Shown: positions 1-8,928 of the stretch, in pieces
Position numbering within the stretch: the stretch's first letter is position 1
Layout of the letters: each line of letters begins with the position of its first letter
Assembly: GCF_000429085.1 (NCBI RefSeq)
Contig: NZ_AUBE01000031.1
Location: forward strand, 1-59,865
Direction: 5' to 3'
DNA from: Streptomyces flavidovirens DSM 40150
GTDB taxonomy: Bacteria > Actinomycetota > Actinomycetes > Streptomycetales > Streptomycetaceae
Length of the DNA stretch: 59,865 nt
Program-made: the position numbers and the translations under genes
The notes under the pieces: generated by a model
The model's input: only the letters and a program-made list of their open reading frames with translations
Databases searched by the model: none
Told to the model about the DNA's origin: nothing

Positions 1-250
1 TTCCTCGCCGCCATGGCTGCCGCCAGCATCACTGAAAGGGGGGCCGCAGAAACGGATCTTTCCTCGTCCCGCTCAGCCTGGCGGAGATCCGCAAGCTCAT
101 GGCAGCTTGCCGCCCTGGAACAGGTCACCGTCAGCGCACACAGCACGCCCTGAGATGGTCCCGCTTCCGGCGCAGCCACCAGGCCACCGCCGAACGCTGT
201 CACTACCAACGCCGCACCCCGCATCACGAACTCCGGCAACATGGCGGACA
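1..250 (+). pseudogene. Transposase C-terminal remnant (IS701/IS4-like)
   Basis: Only the end of a DDE transposase is left, and the upstream part is outside the window. The first frame begins FLAAMAAASITERGAAE. After a shift near base 60 the reading continues as LVPLSLAEIRKLMAA and then HALRWSRFRRSHQATAERCHYQRR. The step from a variable linker to P-L-(T/S)-x-x-E-I-R-x-L and then WSxxRRxHQxxAxxxHY is what actinobacterial IS701-type transposases show at their C-terminus. The frame change and the ragged tail mean it is not functional. Family assignment is from memory of the family pattern and is moderately sure. Confidence 0.6.
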
Positions 251-320
251 GTCAGCTCGCTACACTCGAAAACAAGCCTTTGACCAGCGGCAATAGCAAA
301 GTGCAACTGGAGTACTAGAC

Positions 321-1063
321 CTGATGCGCGAGGCGCGCTTCACCACCATGTTCGCCGGCATTGAGACCCCGGACGCAGATGCGCTGCGTGCCATGAACAA
401 GCGGCAGAACCTGCGCTCGCCACTACTCGAAGCCGTAGCCACCTCAATGCCCACGGCATCGAAGTAGTCGGCGGCATCATCATCGGCCTCGACACAGACA
501 CCGAGGCGAGCTACGGCCGTCTGACCGGCTTCATCGACGCCAGCGGCATCCCGCTGCTCACCATCAACCTGCTCCACGCACTTCCCCACACACCCCTGTG
601 GCGACGCCTGCAGTCCGAAGACCGAGTTCTTGACGACCCAGGAGAACGGGAGTCGAACGTCGAGTTCCTGCTGCCCTACCCGGTGGTGCTCAATGGCTGG
701 CGCCAAGCGATCGCCCACGCCTACGACCCTGAGCGCCTCTTCGCACGCTTCGCCCACCAGATGCGGCACACATACGTCCACCGAGCCACCAGTCCGCGAT
801 CGACCGCCATGCCCAGCCGTGCTGAGCTCCAGCGCGGCTTGCGAATCGCTGGCCGAGTGCTGTGGCACTGTGGGATCCGAGCCTCCTACCGCACAGCCTT
901 TTGGCGTATGGCACTGCCTGCCCTACGACGCGGTGACGTGGAAGGGATGCTGCATGCCGCCCTGGTGGGTCACCACCTCATTACGTTCACTCAAGAGGCT
1001 CTTACCGGACGCGCCGAGAAAACGTTCTACGCGCCACGCGGCGCGGTACCAACCGCTCCCTGA
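321..1063 (+). pseudogene. Radical SAM protein, C-terminal fragment (DUF4070 type), frameshifted
   Basis: The readable protein starts LMREARFTTMFAGIETPDAD, which is the second half of a radical SAM barrel (the F-x-G-I-E-(T/S) strand). It shifts frame near base 440 and continues LNAHGIEVVGGIIIGLDTDT, then LLTINLLHALPHTPLWRRL. The tail (WRQAIAHAYDPERLFARF and beyond) matches the DUF4070 region that follows the barrel in B12-binding-type radical SAM proteins. The B12 domain and the CxxxCxxC iron-sulfur motif are missing, so there can be no activity. It starts directly after a transposase scrap, suggesting truncation by that element. The stop is at 1061-1063. Confidence 0.7.
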
Positions 1064-1434
1064 GCCGACGATCGCGTGAAGGCTACGTCGTTCTCCCCCC
1101 ACTGGTTACCAGGAGCGCCTTCAGCTGTCCGTTCGACGGCAGGCGAGGACATCACCGATACGAGCTCCGCGAGCCAGATGTCGTCTCCCACAAGCCCGGT
1201 GAACAGAGCCGCGAGGCCGGTGAACAGTACAGGGCTACCAGGGCCGGCAAGGACGTACATCGCTGCGCCGACGAGAGTCGGGGGTGCTCCCGCGGCGGCG
1301 AGGACGGTGCCGGTGCCTGCCATTACCGGCCAGCTGTACCGGACCGGGCGACCGCCCGCTGGGCGGCCATGCACAGAACAGCCCATTGGCAGGAGGTGCG
1401 GCACGGGCGCCGCAGTCCGGCGTGACAGGATCAC
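1027..1434 (-). CDS. Hypothetical small membrane protein
   Basis: I do not recognise this family. The frame is open for 135 codons and starts at a GTG that overlaps the stop of the upstream TrkA-C gene by four bases (GTGA), which would allow translational coupling. Residues 38 to about 85 are rich in Ala, Gly, Leu and Val and could form two membrane helices (GTGTVLAAAGAPPTLVGAAM, then SPVLFTGLAALFTGLVG). The first 35 residues are Arg/Pro-rich and look non-genic, so the real start may be the ATG at residue 38, or the whole frame may be chance. The 3' end overlaps the tail of the radical SAM remnant on the other strand. Confidence 0.3.
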   Translation of the reverse strand: MILSRRTAAPVPHLLPMGCSVHGRPAGGRPVRYSWPVMAGTGTVLAAAGAPPTLVGAAMYVLAGPGSPVLFTGLAALFTGLVGDDIWLAELVSVMSSPAVERTAEGAPGNQWGENDVAFTRSSAQGAVGTAPRGA

Positions 1435-2201
1435 GGGGCTGTGTCATCTGTCTCCTGCTGGCGGACTAGTTCCTGCTGGAAGCGGGCACGGGCAGCGGCA
1501 CGGTTCACCTCTGCGGAAGAATCCCTTCGTCGGACGTCCAGGTCGCTGATCACCTCCCGGGGTCCGTAGAGCACCATCACGTCGCCGGCGCGCAGACAGG
1601 TTTCCGGCCTTGGCGCGCCGACCCAACGACCGCTTCGCCGCTGGATGCCCAGCACCAGTACGCCTTCCCCGCGCAGGTCCAGCCTCCGCAGCGGCTGGTC
1701 GACCACCCTGTGGTCTTCGCATACACGCAGTTCGCCCACCATCCAGTTGTCCGACAGGTGTAGCAGACCGGCGTAGTCCCTGGCCTCAAGGGTGGTGAAC
1801 CGGCGCAGAAGGCGTTGCAGGACATGTGTCAGCCACCGGTCGGCGGCGGCTGTGCGGAGCACGATCAGCAAAAACCCCAGGCCGCCGACAATGATGCCAA
1901 GACGCAGCAGGCCGTCGGCGCGGCCGTGCAGGCCGGTGAAGGACAGCAGCAGCGAAGCCACGACAGAGACCATGCCTGCGCTGCCGAGCAGCATCAGCGT
2001 CATGGCGATACGTCGGCGTACTGGATGGCTGACCATGGTCTCGGCTTCCGAGGTCGTGAAGCCCACGCCACTGAAAGTCGAGCGGGCCTGGAATCGTGCT
2101 GCCTCGCGTGACATGCCGGTAAGGACAAGGGCGACCGTCGCGACCCTATTGATCAGCAACGACAGGATGATGACCACAAAGAACGAAAGAACACCGATCA
2201 T
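1431..2201 (-). CDS. TrkA C-terminal (RCK_C) domain membrane protein
   Basis: This is a 256-residue protein with an N-terminal membrane part and a cytoplasmic regulatory domain. Helices lie near residues 3-25, 67-88 and 101-121, with an Arg-rich loop between them. The C-terminal part (about 150-225) has the RCK_C/TrkA-C layout: WMVGELRVCEDHRVVDQPL, then GVLVLGIQR, and the closing AGDVMVLYGPREVISDL. This domain binds small ligands such as nucleotides and gates potassium or other ion transport. A role in K+ or cation handling is inferred from the domain. The neighbours (FNT channel, TerC, NhaA) fit an ion-homeostasis setting. The ATG start gives a complete first helix. Confidence 0.85.
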   Translation of the reverse strand: MIGVLSFFVVIILSLLINRVATVALVLTGMSREAARFQARSTFSGVGFTTSEAETMVSHPVRRRIAMTLMLLGSAGMVSVVASLLLSFTGLHGRADGLLRLGIIVGGLGFLLIVLRTAAADRWLTHVLQRLLRRFTTLEARDYAGLLHLSDNWMVGELRVCEDHRVVDQPLRRLDLRGEGVLVLGIQRRSGRWVGAPRPETCLRAGDVMVLYGPREVISDLDVRRRDSSAEVNRAAARARFQQELVRQQETDDTAP

Positions 2202-2339
2202 CTTCGACCCCCGAGCGCATACTCATGGCTCCACACGTGCGACCTGGAAGGAACCACCGTTCTAGAGTGTCACCGGGACGGGTAGAAGCGCGGGGGCTCC
2301 AGGGCCTGCTTGGTTCAGTGTCCAGCAGCGGCTGCACCT

Positions 2340-3137
2340 TTATTGAGCATTGTGCGAGCGGCGCGCTCCCTTTGCCTGCACAGCGTGCGTCAAAGTCATA
2401 AGTAGCAGTCCCCCTGCGAGGTTCCCGGCGCCCGCCAATAGGAGATTGGAGCCGACATCAAAGTAGGTCACTGCGTCACCCAGCCATACGCCGAAGACCA
2501 GGTGCAGCACAGAAACGACGACGTGGTCGAACGGGCCCAGCGCGAGAAAGAATCCCACCACGTACGCCAAAATGATGCGACTGGTGGCGGAGTTGACGGC
2601 ATGGAGGAGATAGGACAGCAGCGTCAGGAGCGTTCCGGCTGCCACGCCCCTGGTGAAGGTTGCCAGGCTGCTCTTGCTTGCGATGTCCTTGGCTACCTCC
2701 TCCAGGCTGTGATGCGCTCCCGCAGGCAGCGTGCCCTCCACGGTGAAGACCACGGCCATGATCGCCCCACCCACCAGATTGAGGAGCAGTACGACAATCC
2801 ACAAGGTGCCGAGCTGAGTCCATGCCGAAGCCCGACGGCGATCAATCGCTGTAGCGACAGGATCGAAGAAGTTCTCCGTGAACAGTTCCGAGCGGCCGAT
2901 CACAACAAAAATCAGCCCGATACCGAAGGCCAGCGCGCCGACGAGCTTGCCGACACCAGGGCCAAGCTCCGGCTCCACGAGCTCCCGCGCCATACCTAGG
3001 GCCACGATGCCGAACACGATCGTGACACCGGCGATGAATCCGGTGGACGCCTTTTCCAACAACGGCATGGAGAGCCGGCGCTCGCCTTCCCTCTTGGCTC
3101 GCTCGTAGATGTCACGGGGAGCCGGAGCTGTCGTCAT
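2340..3137 (-). CDS. Formate/nitrite transporter (FNT) family protein
   Basis: This 265-residue integral membrane protein belongs to the FocA/NirC/YfdC family of pentameric anion channels. Six hydrophobic stretches are visible. The family signatures include SMPLLEKASTGFIAGVTIVF near the start, RSELFTENFF in the re-entrant helix region (residues 82-91), WIVVLLLNLVGG, and the Asn-containing second half around GDAVTYFDVGSNLLLAGAGN. A short charged N-terminus (YERAKREGERR) precedes helix 1, as in YfdC-like members. The likely substrate is a small monovalent anion, and which one cannot be read from sequence. Length is normal for the family. It ends about 140 bases from the TrkA-C gene on the same strand. 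Confidence 0.92.
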   Translation of the reverse strand: MTTAPAPRDIYERAKREGERRLSMPLLEKASTGFIAGVTIVFGIVALGMARELVEPELGPGVGKLVGALAFGIGLIFVVIGRSELFTENFFDPVATAIDRRRASAWTQLGTLWIVVLLLNLVGGAIMAVVFTVEGTLPAGAHHSLEEVAKDIASKSSLATFTRGVAAGTLLTLLSYLLHAVNSATSRIILAYVVGFFLALGPFDHVVVSVLHLVFGVWLGDAVTYFDVGSNLLLAGAGNLAGGLLLMTLTHAVQAKGARRSHNAQ

Positions 3138-3232
3138 GGGTGATCTCTACCACGTCGCCTGTCCGCATGCGCCTTGAAACAGGTAGCGGCAGTGGAACGC
3201 CGCAGGTTTCGAAACGGGGCGGCATAACACGC

Positions 3233-3256
3233 ATCGCCGGTTAGCCAACCGGCGAT
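3233..3256 (-). terminator. Intrinsic terminator-like hairpin
   Basis: ATCGCCGGTT, loop AGCC, AACCGGCGAT: a perfect 10-base stem with a 4-base loop. It lies 110 bases beyond the stop of the nuclease-like gene at 3366 and before the FNT gene, so it probably ends the leftward transcript. There is no U-tract, as is common in streptomycetes. Confidence 0.55.
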
Positions 3257-3365
3257 CCCGCGCATCTTGATAGCCCACCGCCACGACCGCCCGTACGTCG
3301 AAAGGCACCACCCAGACGACCACAGACAAGCGTGAAGCGCTCATGGCCAAGGTGCCGTCAAGCGA

Positions 3366-4253
3366 TCACGCTGCTGCGTAGCTCGCACGGAACAGATCCC
3401 GGGCATGCTCCAGGTCCCGCTCGGTGCGCAGCTGCACCTCCAGGTCGCCAGTGCCATGGTGGCCGACCCCTGTCACGTCCCGGGTGAACCCGGGCACGAG
3501 GTCTACCGTCTTTGGATCCGCCTTCAGGTAGACCAGCACCTTGGTCTGCTGGGGCGGTATCACGCAGGCGAAGTTCCGCAGCCGCTGATAGGCCGCGTAC
3601 GTCTTGCGCTGGACACGGGTGACGCTCTCCCCCAAACCGAGGAGAACCTCGTCGGCAGCCTCGGCCAGCTCCGCGATGGCCTCGGTTCGCATCTGCGGCA
3701 CCTGGAGCCCGCCCGCGCGCCGACGAGCCCGCCAGTTCGCACCCGACTTCCCGGCGACCGAGGCCACGGCCTCAAGACCGAGGAGGTCGGTGCCGAAGAG
3801 TCGGTAGCGCACCAAATCGATGCTGCGCCGGTGCTCACGTACGGCGTGCACGTCATAGCGAGTGAAGTCGCCGGCGATGCAGATAAGCCTCGGTCCGCTC
3901 CACAGCACCTGGGCCGCGGCCGTGATCCCGAGCCGGTCGCGGACCAGATGCTCGAACTCCGCCCGGTGGTCCATCAGCCAGCTGAGGTAGAACAGTCCCT
4001 GATTGATAACGCCCGAGTCGACGCCCCGCTTGTACTCGACGATGACCGGGGATCCGTTCTCATCGAGACCGAGCGAGTCTATCCAGCCACCGTGGACCGC
4101 ACCGGTGCTGTACTCGCTCGCCAGGAAGCGGACCCCGAGCAGTGCTTCCATGTGGGCCTCGACGAGACGCTGCGCATCGGCTTCGACCTCGGCAAGACGC
4201 GACGTGACCTCAGTCACGCCGCCCTTCGTGCTGTAGAGCTTCAGGTTCGACAC
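3366..4253 (-). CDS. NucS-like nuclease-fold protein with DUF5655 domain
   Basis: This 295-residue protein is probably cytoplasmic and acts on nucleic acid, although its role is unproven. Residues 55-100 carry a PD-(D/E)xK-type core: HGGWIDSLGLDENGSPVIVE followed directly by YK, giving the D...ExK arrangement, then a helix NQGLFYLSWLMDHRAEFEHL. This matches the DUF91/NucS-like fold. The C-terminal 100 residues (VQRKTYAAYQRLRNFACV, KVLVYLKADPKT, then a GTGDLEVQLRTERDL end) form a DUF5655 domain, often seen in restriction- or defence-related proteins and in predicted transporter-like annotations. It stands alone, with no methyltransferase nearby. A hairpin follows it. Confidence 0.8.
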   Translation of the reverse strand: MSNLKLYSTKGGVTEVTSRLAEVEADAQRLVEAHMEALLGVRFLASEYSTGAVHGGWIDSLGLDENGSPVIVEYKRGVDSGVINQGLFYLSWLMDHRAEFEHLVRDRLGITAAAQVLWSGPRLICIAGDFTRYDVHAVREHRRSIDLVRYRLFGTDLLGLEAVASVAGKSGANWRARRRAGGLQVPQMRTEAIAELAEAADEVLLGLGESVTRVQRKTYAAYQRLRNFACVIPPQQTKVLVYLKADPKTVDLVPGFTRDVTGVGHHGTGDLEVQLRTERDLEHARDLFRASYAAA

Positions 4254-5088
4254 CGCCCCTCCCGTGCACCCAGTGTGACCGGTAACGAAGAGCGGAAGCA
4301 GTTGAATTTATTTCCGAACGCGCCCGAACCTGAACCCGCGCCCTTGGTGATGGAGAGCTTCGTGGCGATGTCGCGCCGGCTTGGTTTCTGGTCCCGCAAG
4401 TGGAGGGCCATGGACGGCATGGCTCGTCGGTGGCGGCGGCTCCGCCGATGCTCTTGCCGCAGGCGCCCGAGCACCACGCCGAGCAGCCCTCCCACGGTCA
4501 ACTGATAGACGATGGCATGCCACGCCGCAGCGCTCGGAGGGCGGGTGTACGGCCCGCCAACAGGGATGAACCACGCGTACGGCCGCCGTGGCCAAAAGCA
4601 GATCCACCCCGCCGCACAGGGTCGGCCGGAGCGACGCCGCCGCTCACCGCGGCCGTGGCGCAGGCCGCGGTTCACCGTACGGGCCAGTGCCGGCGCAGGT
4701 GTAGGCGGGGGACGGCACGGCCGACGCGGAGCCGGGGCGCGGCCAAACTGGAGGTCGGCACCCCGCAGGGCCCCGGAATTCCTCACAACCGGACCATGAC
4801 TTCTGCCCGTACGTGCCGAATGGGCGGCGCTGACCTCCGCCGGGTGTACGCCACGGTCGGCGTGACCGCATGGCGCTTGTATCGCGTCAAGCAGTAACGA
4901 GGAGGAAGTGCCGGAGATCGCGTTCGCCGGCGGTTGCCGTAGAAGCCCTACCACACCTACCAGTGCCTGCACGGCTCCGTGTCCGCACCGCGTGGGCGCT
5001 GGTCCGATACCGCGTCGCGGTCGGCGAACCGCGGCAGCCGGCGAGCCTGTCTCGGGCCCACAGGGTCTGCGTCTGCGACGAGCGCGGT
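4254..5088. other. Non-coding or decayed stretch with possible serine recombinase scrap
   Basis: No intact gene is visible in this stretch of about 830 bases. On the minus strand, about 4244-4420 reads MALHLRDQKPSRRDIATKLS then ITKGAG. This resembles the helix-turn-helix tail of large serine recombinases (xxSxRDIAxxLxITxGAKKG), but it loses similarity after ITKGAG. The rest codes no recognisable domain in either direction. Confidence 0.35.
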
Positions 5089-6117
5089 TCAGCGGGCGCC
5101 GGCTTCCTGCTCGGGGTCCGCGGATTTGGGGGGATGTGCGCGCAGGGAGCCTGGGTGGGCCTTGGCGGTCGGGTCGTGCCTGGTCTTGATCAGGCTTGCC
5201 ACGGTGACGACCGCGAGCACGAGGGCGATCACGGCAAGGCTGAGCGGGGTGGGGATCTCGGGGATGGCCTCGTGCACGTCGACGTGCGCCCAATGCAGGA
5301 TGAGCTTGACGCCGATGAACGCGAGGATTAGCGCCAGCCCGGCAGACAGATACACCAGCCGGTCCAGCAGCCCCTTGACGAGGAAGAACAAGGCGCGCAG
5401 GCCCAGCAGGGCGAAGGCGTTGGCGACGAAGACGATGTAAGGCTCCCGCGTGACCCCGAACACCGCCGGAATGGAGTCGAGCGCGAAGAGCAGGTCGATG
5501 CTGCCGATGGCGAGCAGCACGATGAACAACGGGGTGACCATCCGACGGCCGTCGACGCGGACGGTGAGCTTGCCGCCGACGTAGTCGCCGGTGATCGGCA
5601 GGAGCCGACGGGCGGCCTTCACCATCACGTTGTCCTCGATGTCCGGGTCCTCGTCGCGGTGCCGGAACAACTGCACGGCCGTGTAGATCAGCAGCAGGCC
5701 GAACAGCAGGAACATGAACGAGAACAGCGCCAGCAAGGTGGCGCCGAGCGCGATGAAGATCGCGCGCATGACCAGGGCGAGCACGATGCCGAAGGTGAGC
5801 ACCTTGTGCTGGTGTTCCGCCGGCACGGCGAACGTCGACATGATGATGACGAAGACGAACAGATTGTCGACCGACAGGCTCTTCTCGACGATGTAGCCGG
5901 CGAAGTACTCGGTGCCGAACTCGCCGCCGTATCGCGCGGCGAACCAGATGCCGAAGCCGACGGCGACGAGGATGTAGAACACCGACCACGTGGTGGCCTC
6001 ACCGAAGCCGACCCGGTGCGGGCGGGCTGCGGCCAGGGTCAGGTCGACGGCGAGCAGGGCGAGGATCAGGGTGATGGTGACGGTGACGGTCCAGGTGAGT
6101 GCGCTGATGTCCAGCAC
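5089..6117 (-). CDS. TerC family integral membrane protein
   Basis: This intact 342-residue protein has about nine membrane helices. It carries the family hallmarks: RPHRVGFGEATTWSVFYILV, GEFGTEYFAGYIVEKSLSVD then NLFVFVIIM, FRHRDEDPDIEDNVMVKAAR, and IGSIDLLFALDSIPAVFGVT. The acidic residues in SLSVDN and FALDSIP are conserved in TerC/Alx proteins, which export Mn2+ or load metal onto exported enzymes and protect against tellurite and alkaline stress. The tail from residue 315 is a hydrophilic extension with Lys, Pro and His. It lies downstream of a frameshifted NhaA gene on the same strand, a sensible pH/metal pair. Two scraps of further TerC genes occur at about 15.6 and 17.3 kb. Confidence 0.93.
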   Translation of the reverse strand: MLDISALTWTVTVTITLILALLAVDLTLAAARPHRVGFGEATTWSVFYILVAVGFGIWFAARYGGEFGTEYFAGYIVEKSLSVDNLFVFVIIMSTFAVPAEHQHKVLTFGIVLALVMRAIFIALGATLLALFSFMFLLFGLLLIYTAVQLFRHRDEDPDIEDNVMVKAARRLLPITGDYVGGKLTVRVDGRRMVTPLFIVLLAIGSIDLLFALDSIPAVFGVTREPYIVFVANAFALLGLRALFFLVKGLLDRLVYLSAGLALILAFIGVKLILHWAHVDVHEAIPEIPTPLSLAVIALVLAVVTVASLIKTRHDPTAKAHPGSLRAHPPKSADPEQEAGAR

Positions 6118-6146
6118 CGGTCCTCCATTCGGTTTCGGGGTCGGTG

Positions 6147-7418
6147 TCAGTTCCGGTTCGGTCCTGGTTCGGCGGGGGTGACGTGGTGGTTGCGCCGGTG
6201 CCGGCCGGGGCGGTGAGCAGCAGCACCGCTCCGGCCAGGGCGGCGGCTGTGGAGGCGGCGAGGATGCCGACCTTGGCCTGGGCGATCAGGGCGGCGTCGG
6301 TGAAGGCAAGGTCTGTGATGAACAGCGAGACGGTGAACCCGATACCCCCCAGCGCGGCGACACCGAGGATCTCGCGGTGGTGCATGTCCGCGGGCAGGGC
6401 TCCCCAGCCCAGGCGGCGCACCAGGCAGGTCACCCCGCCGATGCCGACGATCTTGCCGAGGACGAGCCCGGTGATGATCGCCCAGGTCACCGGCTGGCCG
6501 AAGGCGTCGCCGAGCGCGCCGCCGCGCAGGTCGCCCCCTGCGTTGGCCAGGGCGAAAAGCGGAACCACCAGGAACGCGCTGACCGGGTGCAGGGAACGCT
6601 CCAAGTCGTCCAGGACTGCGCGCCCGGCCACGGGCGGGGCGGGGGTGAGCAGTCCGAGCGCGACCCCTGCGAGGGTGGCGTGCACGCCGGATTCCAGGGT
6701 CACGAACCAGACCAGCACCCCGACGGGGACATATGCCCAGGATGAGCTCACCCCGAGCCTTCGCATACCGGCGGCGACCAGCAGCCCGGCCACCGCGCCG
6801 GCCGGCCACCAGAGCTTGACGCGTTCGGTGTAGAAGATCGCGATGACGCCGATGGCGAGGATGTCGTCGACGATGGCGACGCTGAGCAGGAACAGCTTCG
6901 CCCCGCTGGAGGTGCGGCGCCCCCAGCAGCGCAAGGACACCGACAGCGAAGGCGATGTCGGTGGCCATCGGAATACCCCACCCGCGCCCCGCTTCCCCAC
7001 TACCGGCCACGGCCACGCACACCAGCGCCGGGAAAACGACACCGCCGGCAGCGGCCAGCGCGGGCAGCGTCGCCGCACGGCGGTCACGCAGCTCCCCCAC
7101 GACCAGCTCCCGCTTGATCTCCAGGCCGATGACGAAGAAGAACAGGACCATCACTCCGTCATTGACCCAGTGCCGCAGGTCGTGGGTCACCCTCGCCGCT
7201 CCGCCACCGAGGCTGACCTTCTGCTGCCAGAACTCGACGTAGCCGTCTGCCGCCGGGCTGTTCGCCCACACCAGCGCGCTCATTGCGGCAACGACCAGGA
7301 TGATCCCGCCCGCACTCTCCGCGTGCAGGAACGCCCGCAGCGGGGAAGCGACCGCAGCCGCCACGCGTCTGACCGAACCAGCCACGCTTTCCGTCGCCTT
7401 CCTGCCCACGATGGTCAT
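6147..7418 (-). pseudogene. nhaA: Na+/H+ antiporter NhaA, single-base frameshift
   Basis: The N-terminal half reads normally from the ATG at 7418: FLHAESAGGIILVVAAMSAL, LRHWVNDGVMVLFFFVIGLE with IKRE, and GWGIPMATDIAFAVGVLALL. Just after LALLG the frame is lost. The remainder of NhaA (SVAIVDDILAIGVIAIFY, LESGVHATLAGVALGLL, ALGGIGFTVSLFITDLAF) continues in a second frame. Removing one C from the five-C run at 6920-6924 restores GRRTSSGAKLFLL and a full antiporter, including the double Asp of AIVDD. The second frame stays open to 5999, over the start of terC, so the native end is uncertain. Unlike the two intact NhaA copies, it lacks their acidic C-terminal tail. Confidence 0.88.
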
Positions 7419-7800
7419 GCCGCTCGCGATGGCCGTGCGCGCGGCTCGCCTCGACTCTCGCAGAGATCGCCCGCAGCCGCACCGCGCCCCACCGGGCTGG
7501 GGGGACTCGGGCCGATCGCAGAGTCGAGCAGCTACGCAAGCAACCCGACCGCGTGTTCCTGGGCTACCGGCCCTCTATCACGCCACGGCCGCCCCACCGG
7601 CCCTGCGGGAAGCGTCCGCCGCGTGGTCGACCCTGCGTCGTACCGGGTGCCCGTCCCCCTCTGACACGTGTATCAGCGCGCATCCTACCTGCGCTGACGA
7701 CCCGGACGAGTAGCGCGAGGAAGGGCATCAACTGACAATCAGGGGGAAAGAGGAAAAGGCTGCCGCCTTGTGTACGGCGGTGTCGCGGAAGGCGGTCACG
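7419..7800. other. Intergenic region, nothing recognised
   Basis: This is the upstream region of the frameshifted NhaA (leftward) and the small membrane protein (rightward). I see no gene, no strong hairpin and no operator-like palindrome. Confidence 0.4.
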
Positions 7801-7965
7801 ATGGCCCTGTTGCTGTTCCTCATTCTCGTAGCAGTGGTCCTGGGCCTCATCGGTGCCGTGGTCGAGGGATTGCTGTACCTGCTCGCGATCGGCGTGGTCG
7901 TCTTGATTTGCGCGCTCGCCTATGCTGCGCTGCGGTTCCGCCGGGGAGGTCGCCGGCACCGCTGA
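7801..7965 (+). CDS. Small hydrophobic membrane protein (54 aa)
   Basis: The protein begins MALLLFLILVAVVLGLIGAV, has a second hydrophobic stretch LLYLLAIGVVVLICALAYAA and ends in a basic tail RFRRGGRRHR. This is a two-helix hairpin with a positive cytoplasmic end. GGAAGG lies nine bases before this ATG, which is why I prefer it over the in-frame upstream start at 7768. Small proteins of this type are common in actinobacteria and usually have no known function. It stands alone between two broken genes. Confidence 0.6.
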   Translation: MALLLFLILVAVVLGLIGAVVEGLLYLLAIGVVVLICALAYAALRFRRGGRRHR

Positions 7966-8129
7966 ACTCCCGCACTCCTCGAGCCTCCGGCGCAACGTGA
8001 GCGTCCATCAGTGCGCAGGTGCGGTGCCAGGGCCCAAAGGCAGTGGTGACCGGGACGGCGAGGCAGCATCCGCGTCACTCCGGCGCTCATCAGCACGACG
8101 TTGGAGGCGCCAGCCTGCGGCACAGGGTC

Positions 8130-8738
8130 CGGTTCCGCCACGCGGAAGAAGAGCTGAGCCAGGAGGTGACCCGGCTGTGACGATGCCGACCAGTCGGTTT
8201 CCTCCAGCATGAGGGCAGGATGGGTGGAGCCGGTCTGCAGCTTCGGCATGAGCCGGGCCATCGGTTCGTCGGAGTGGGGGGTCGGCAGGTCGTCGACCGG
8301 CGCCATCACACGGGCGACGGTCGTGGACTCGCGCTCCGTCTCCGGGACCCGCGTCTGCGCCTTTCAGGGTGACCAGGCCCACCGCGGTGTTCTCGTTGTC
8401 GACGACGGGAAAGGCGGCCGAGTGGCGGTAGCGATAGGGCGGGTCGGTGAGGAGTTGCTGACCGTCGTGGTATTCGGGACGGTCACCGGATCGGGCGTCA
8501 CCGCGTCGCTTACCGGCAATCCTCCCAGCAGTTCGCGCAGTTTCGCCTGGCCGCCTTCCGCTGCGGCCACCGCGGTGACGAACCAGCCGACGACGACCAG
8601 CCACGGCGCAGGAAGACCACCGCGGTCACGCTGAGGCGAGCCAGTACTGCCATGCCGGGCGATCCGAATGAGCTTCCCGGAAGCCGCCCTCAGCCCCACG
8701 AGGATCACGGCGAAAATGACCAGGAAGCTCCAGTACAC
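8130..8738 (-). pseudogene. Site-2 protease CBS-domain region, multiply frameshifted
   Basis: Three overlapping frames give pieces of one protein. From 8738: WLVVVGWFVTAVAAAEGGQA then LPVSDAVTPDPVTVP, the link from an S2P membrane part to its first CBS domain. Then LLTDPPYRYRHSAAFPVVDN and TAVGLVTL, the rest of CBS 1. Then VMAPVDDLPTPHSDEPMARL and NRLVGIVT, CBS 2. This is the order in actinobacterial Rip3-like site-2 proteases. The HExxH-containing N-terminal membrane domain is missing. A full-length relative is intact at 46005-47135. Confidence 0.7.
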
Positions 8739-8928
8739 CTATCCGGATACCGGCCACGCGGCCCAAAACCGCACCGGCAAAGCGTCGAAAGGAAAGGGAA
8801 CCGCCGAACCCGGGTGAGCAGGCGTTTCCTTTGGACCGGTGGCTCCTCCACCCGCGCTGGCACCGCGTCTACGGTGAGCTGAGGCGCAGTCCTGGTTCGA
8901 CCTCCATGGGTCCGCAGGCGGCTCCGCG

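Noticed and set aside
4421..4607. Minus-strand segment WICFWPRRPYAWFIPVGG as a membrane protein
   Set aside because: There is no start codon with a ribosome site, the hydrophobic stretch is short, and it is surrounded by Arg/Pro-rich shadow sequence.
4241..5989. A minus-strand frame of 582 codons overlapping terC
   Set aside because: The Arg/Pro-rich translation is a frame shadow of terC plus intergenic DNA. Only a short piece at its end resembles a recombinase and is noted separately.
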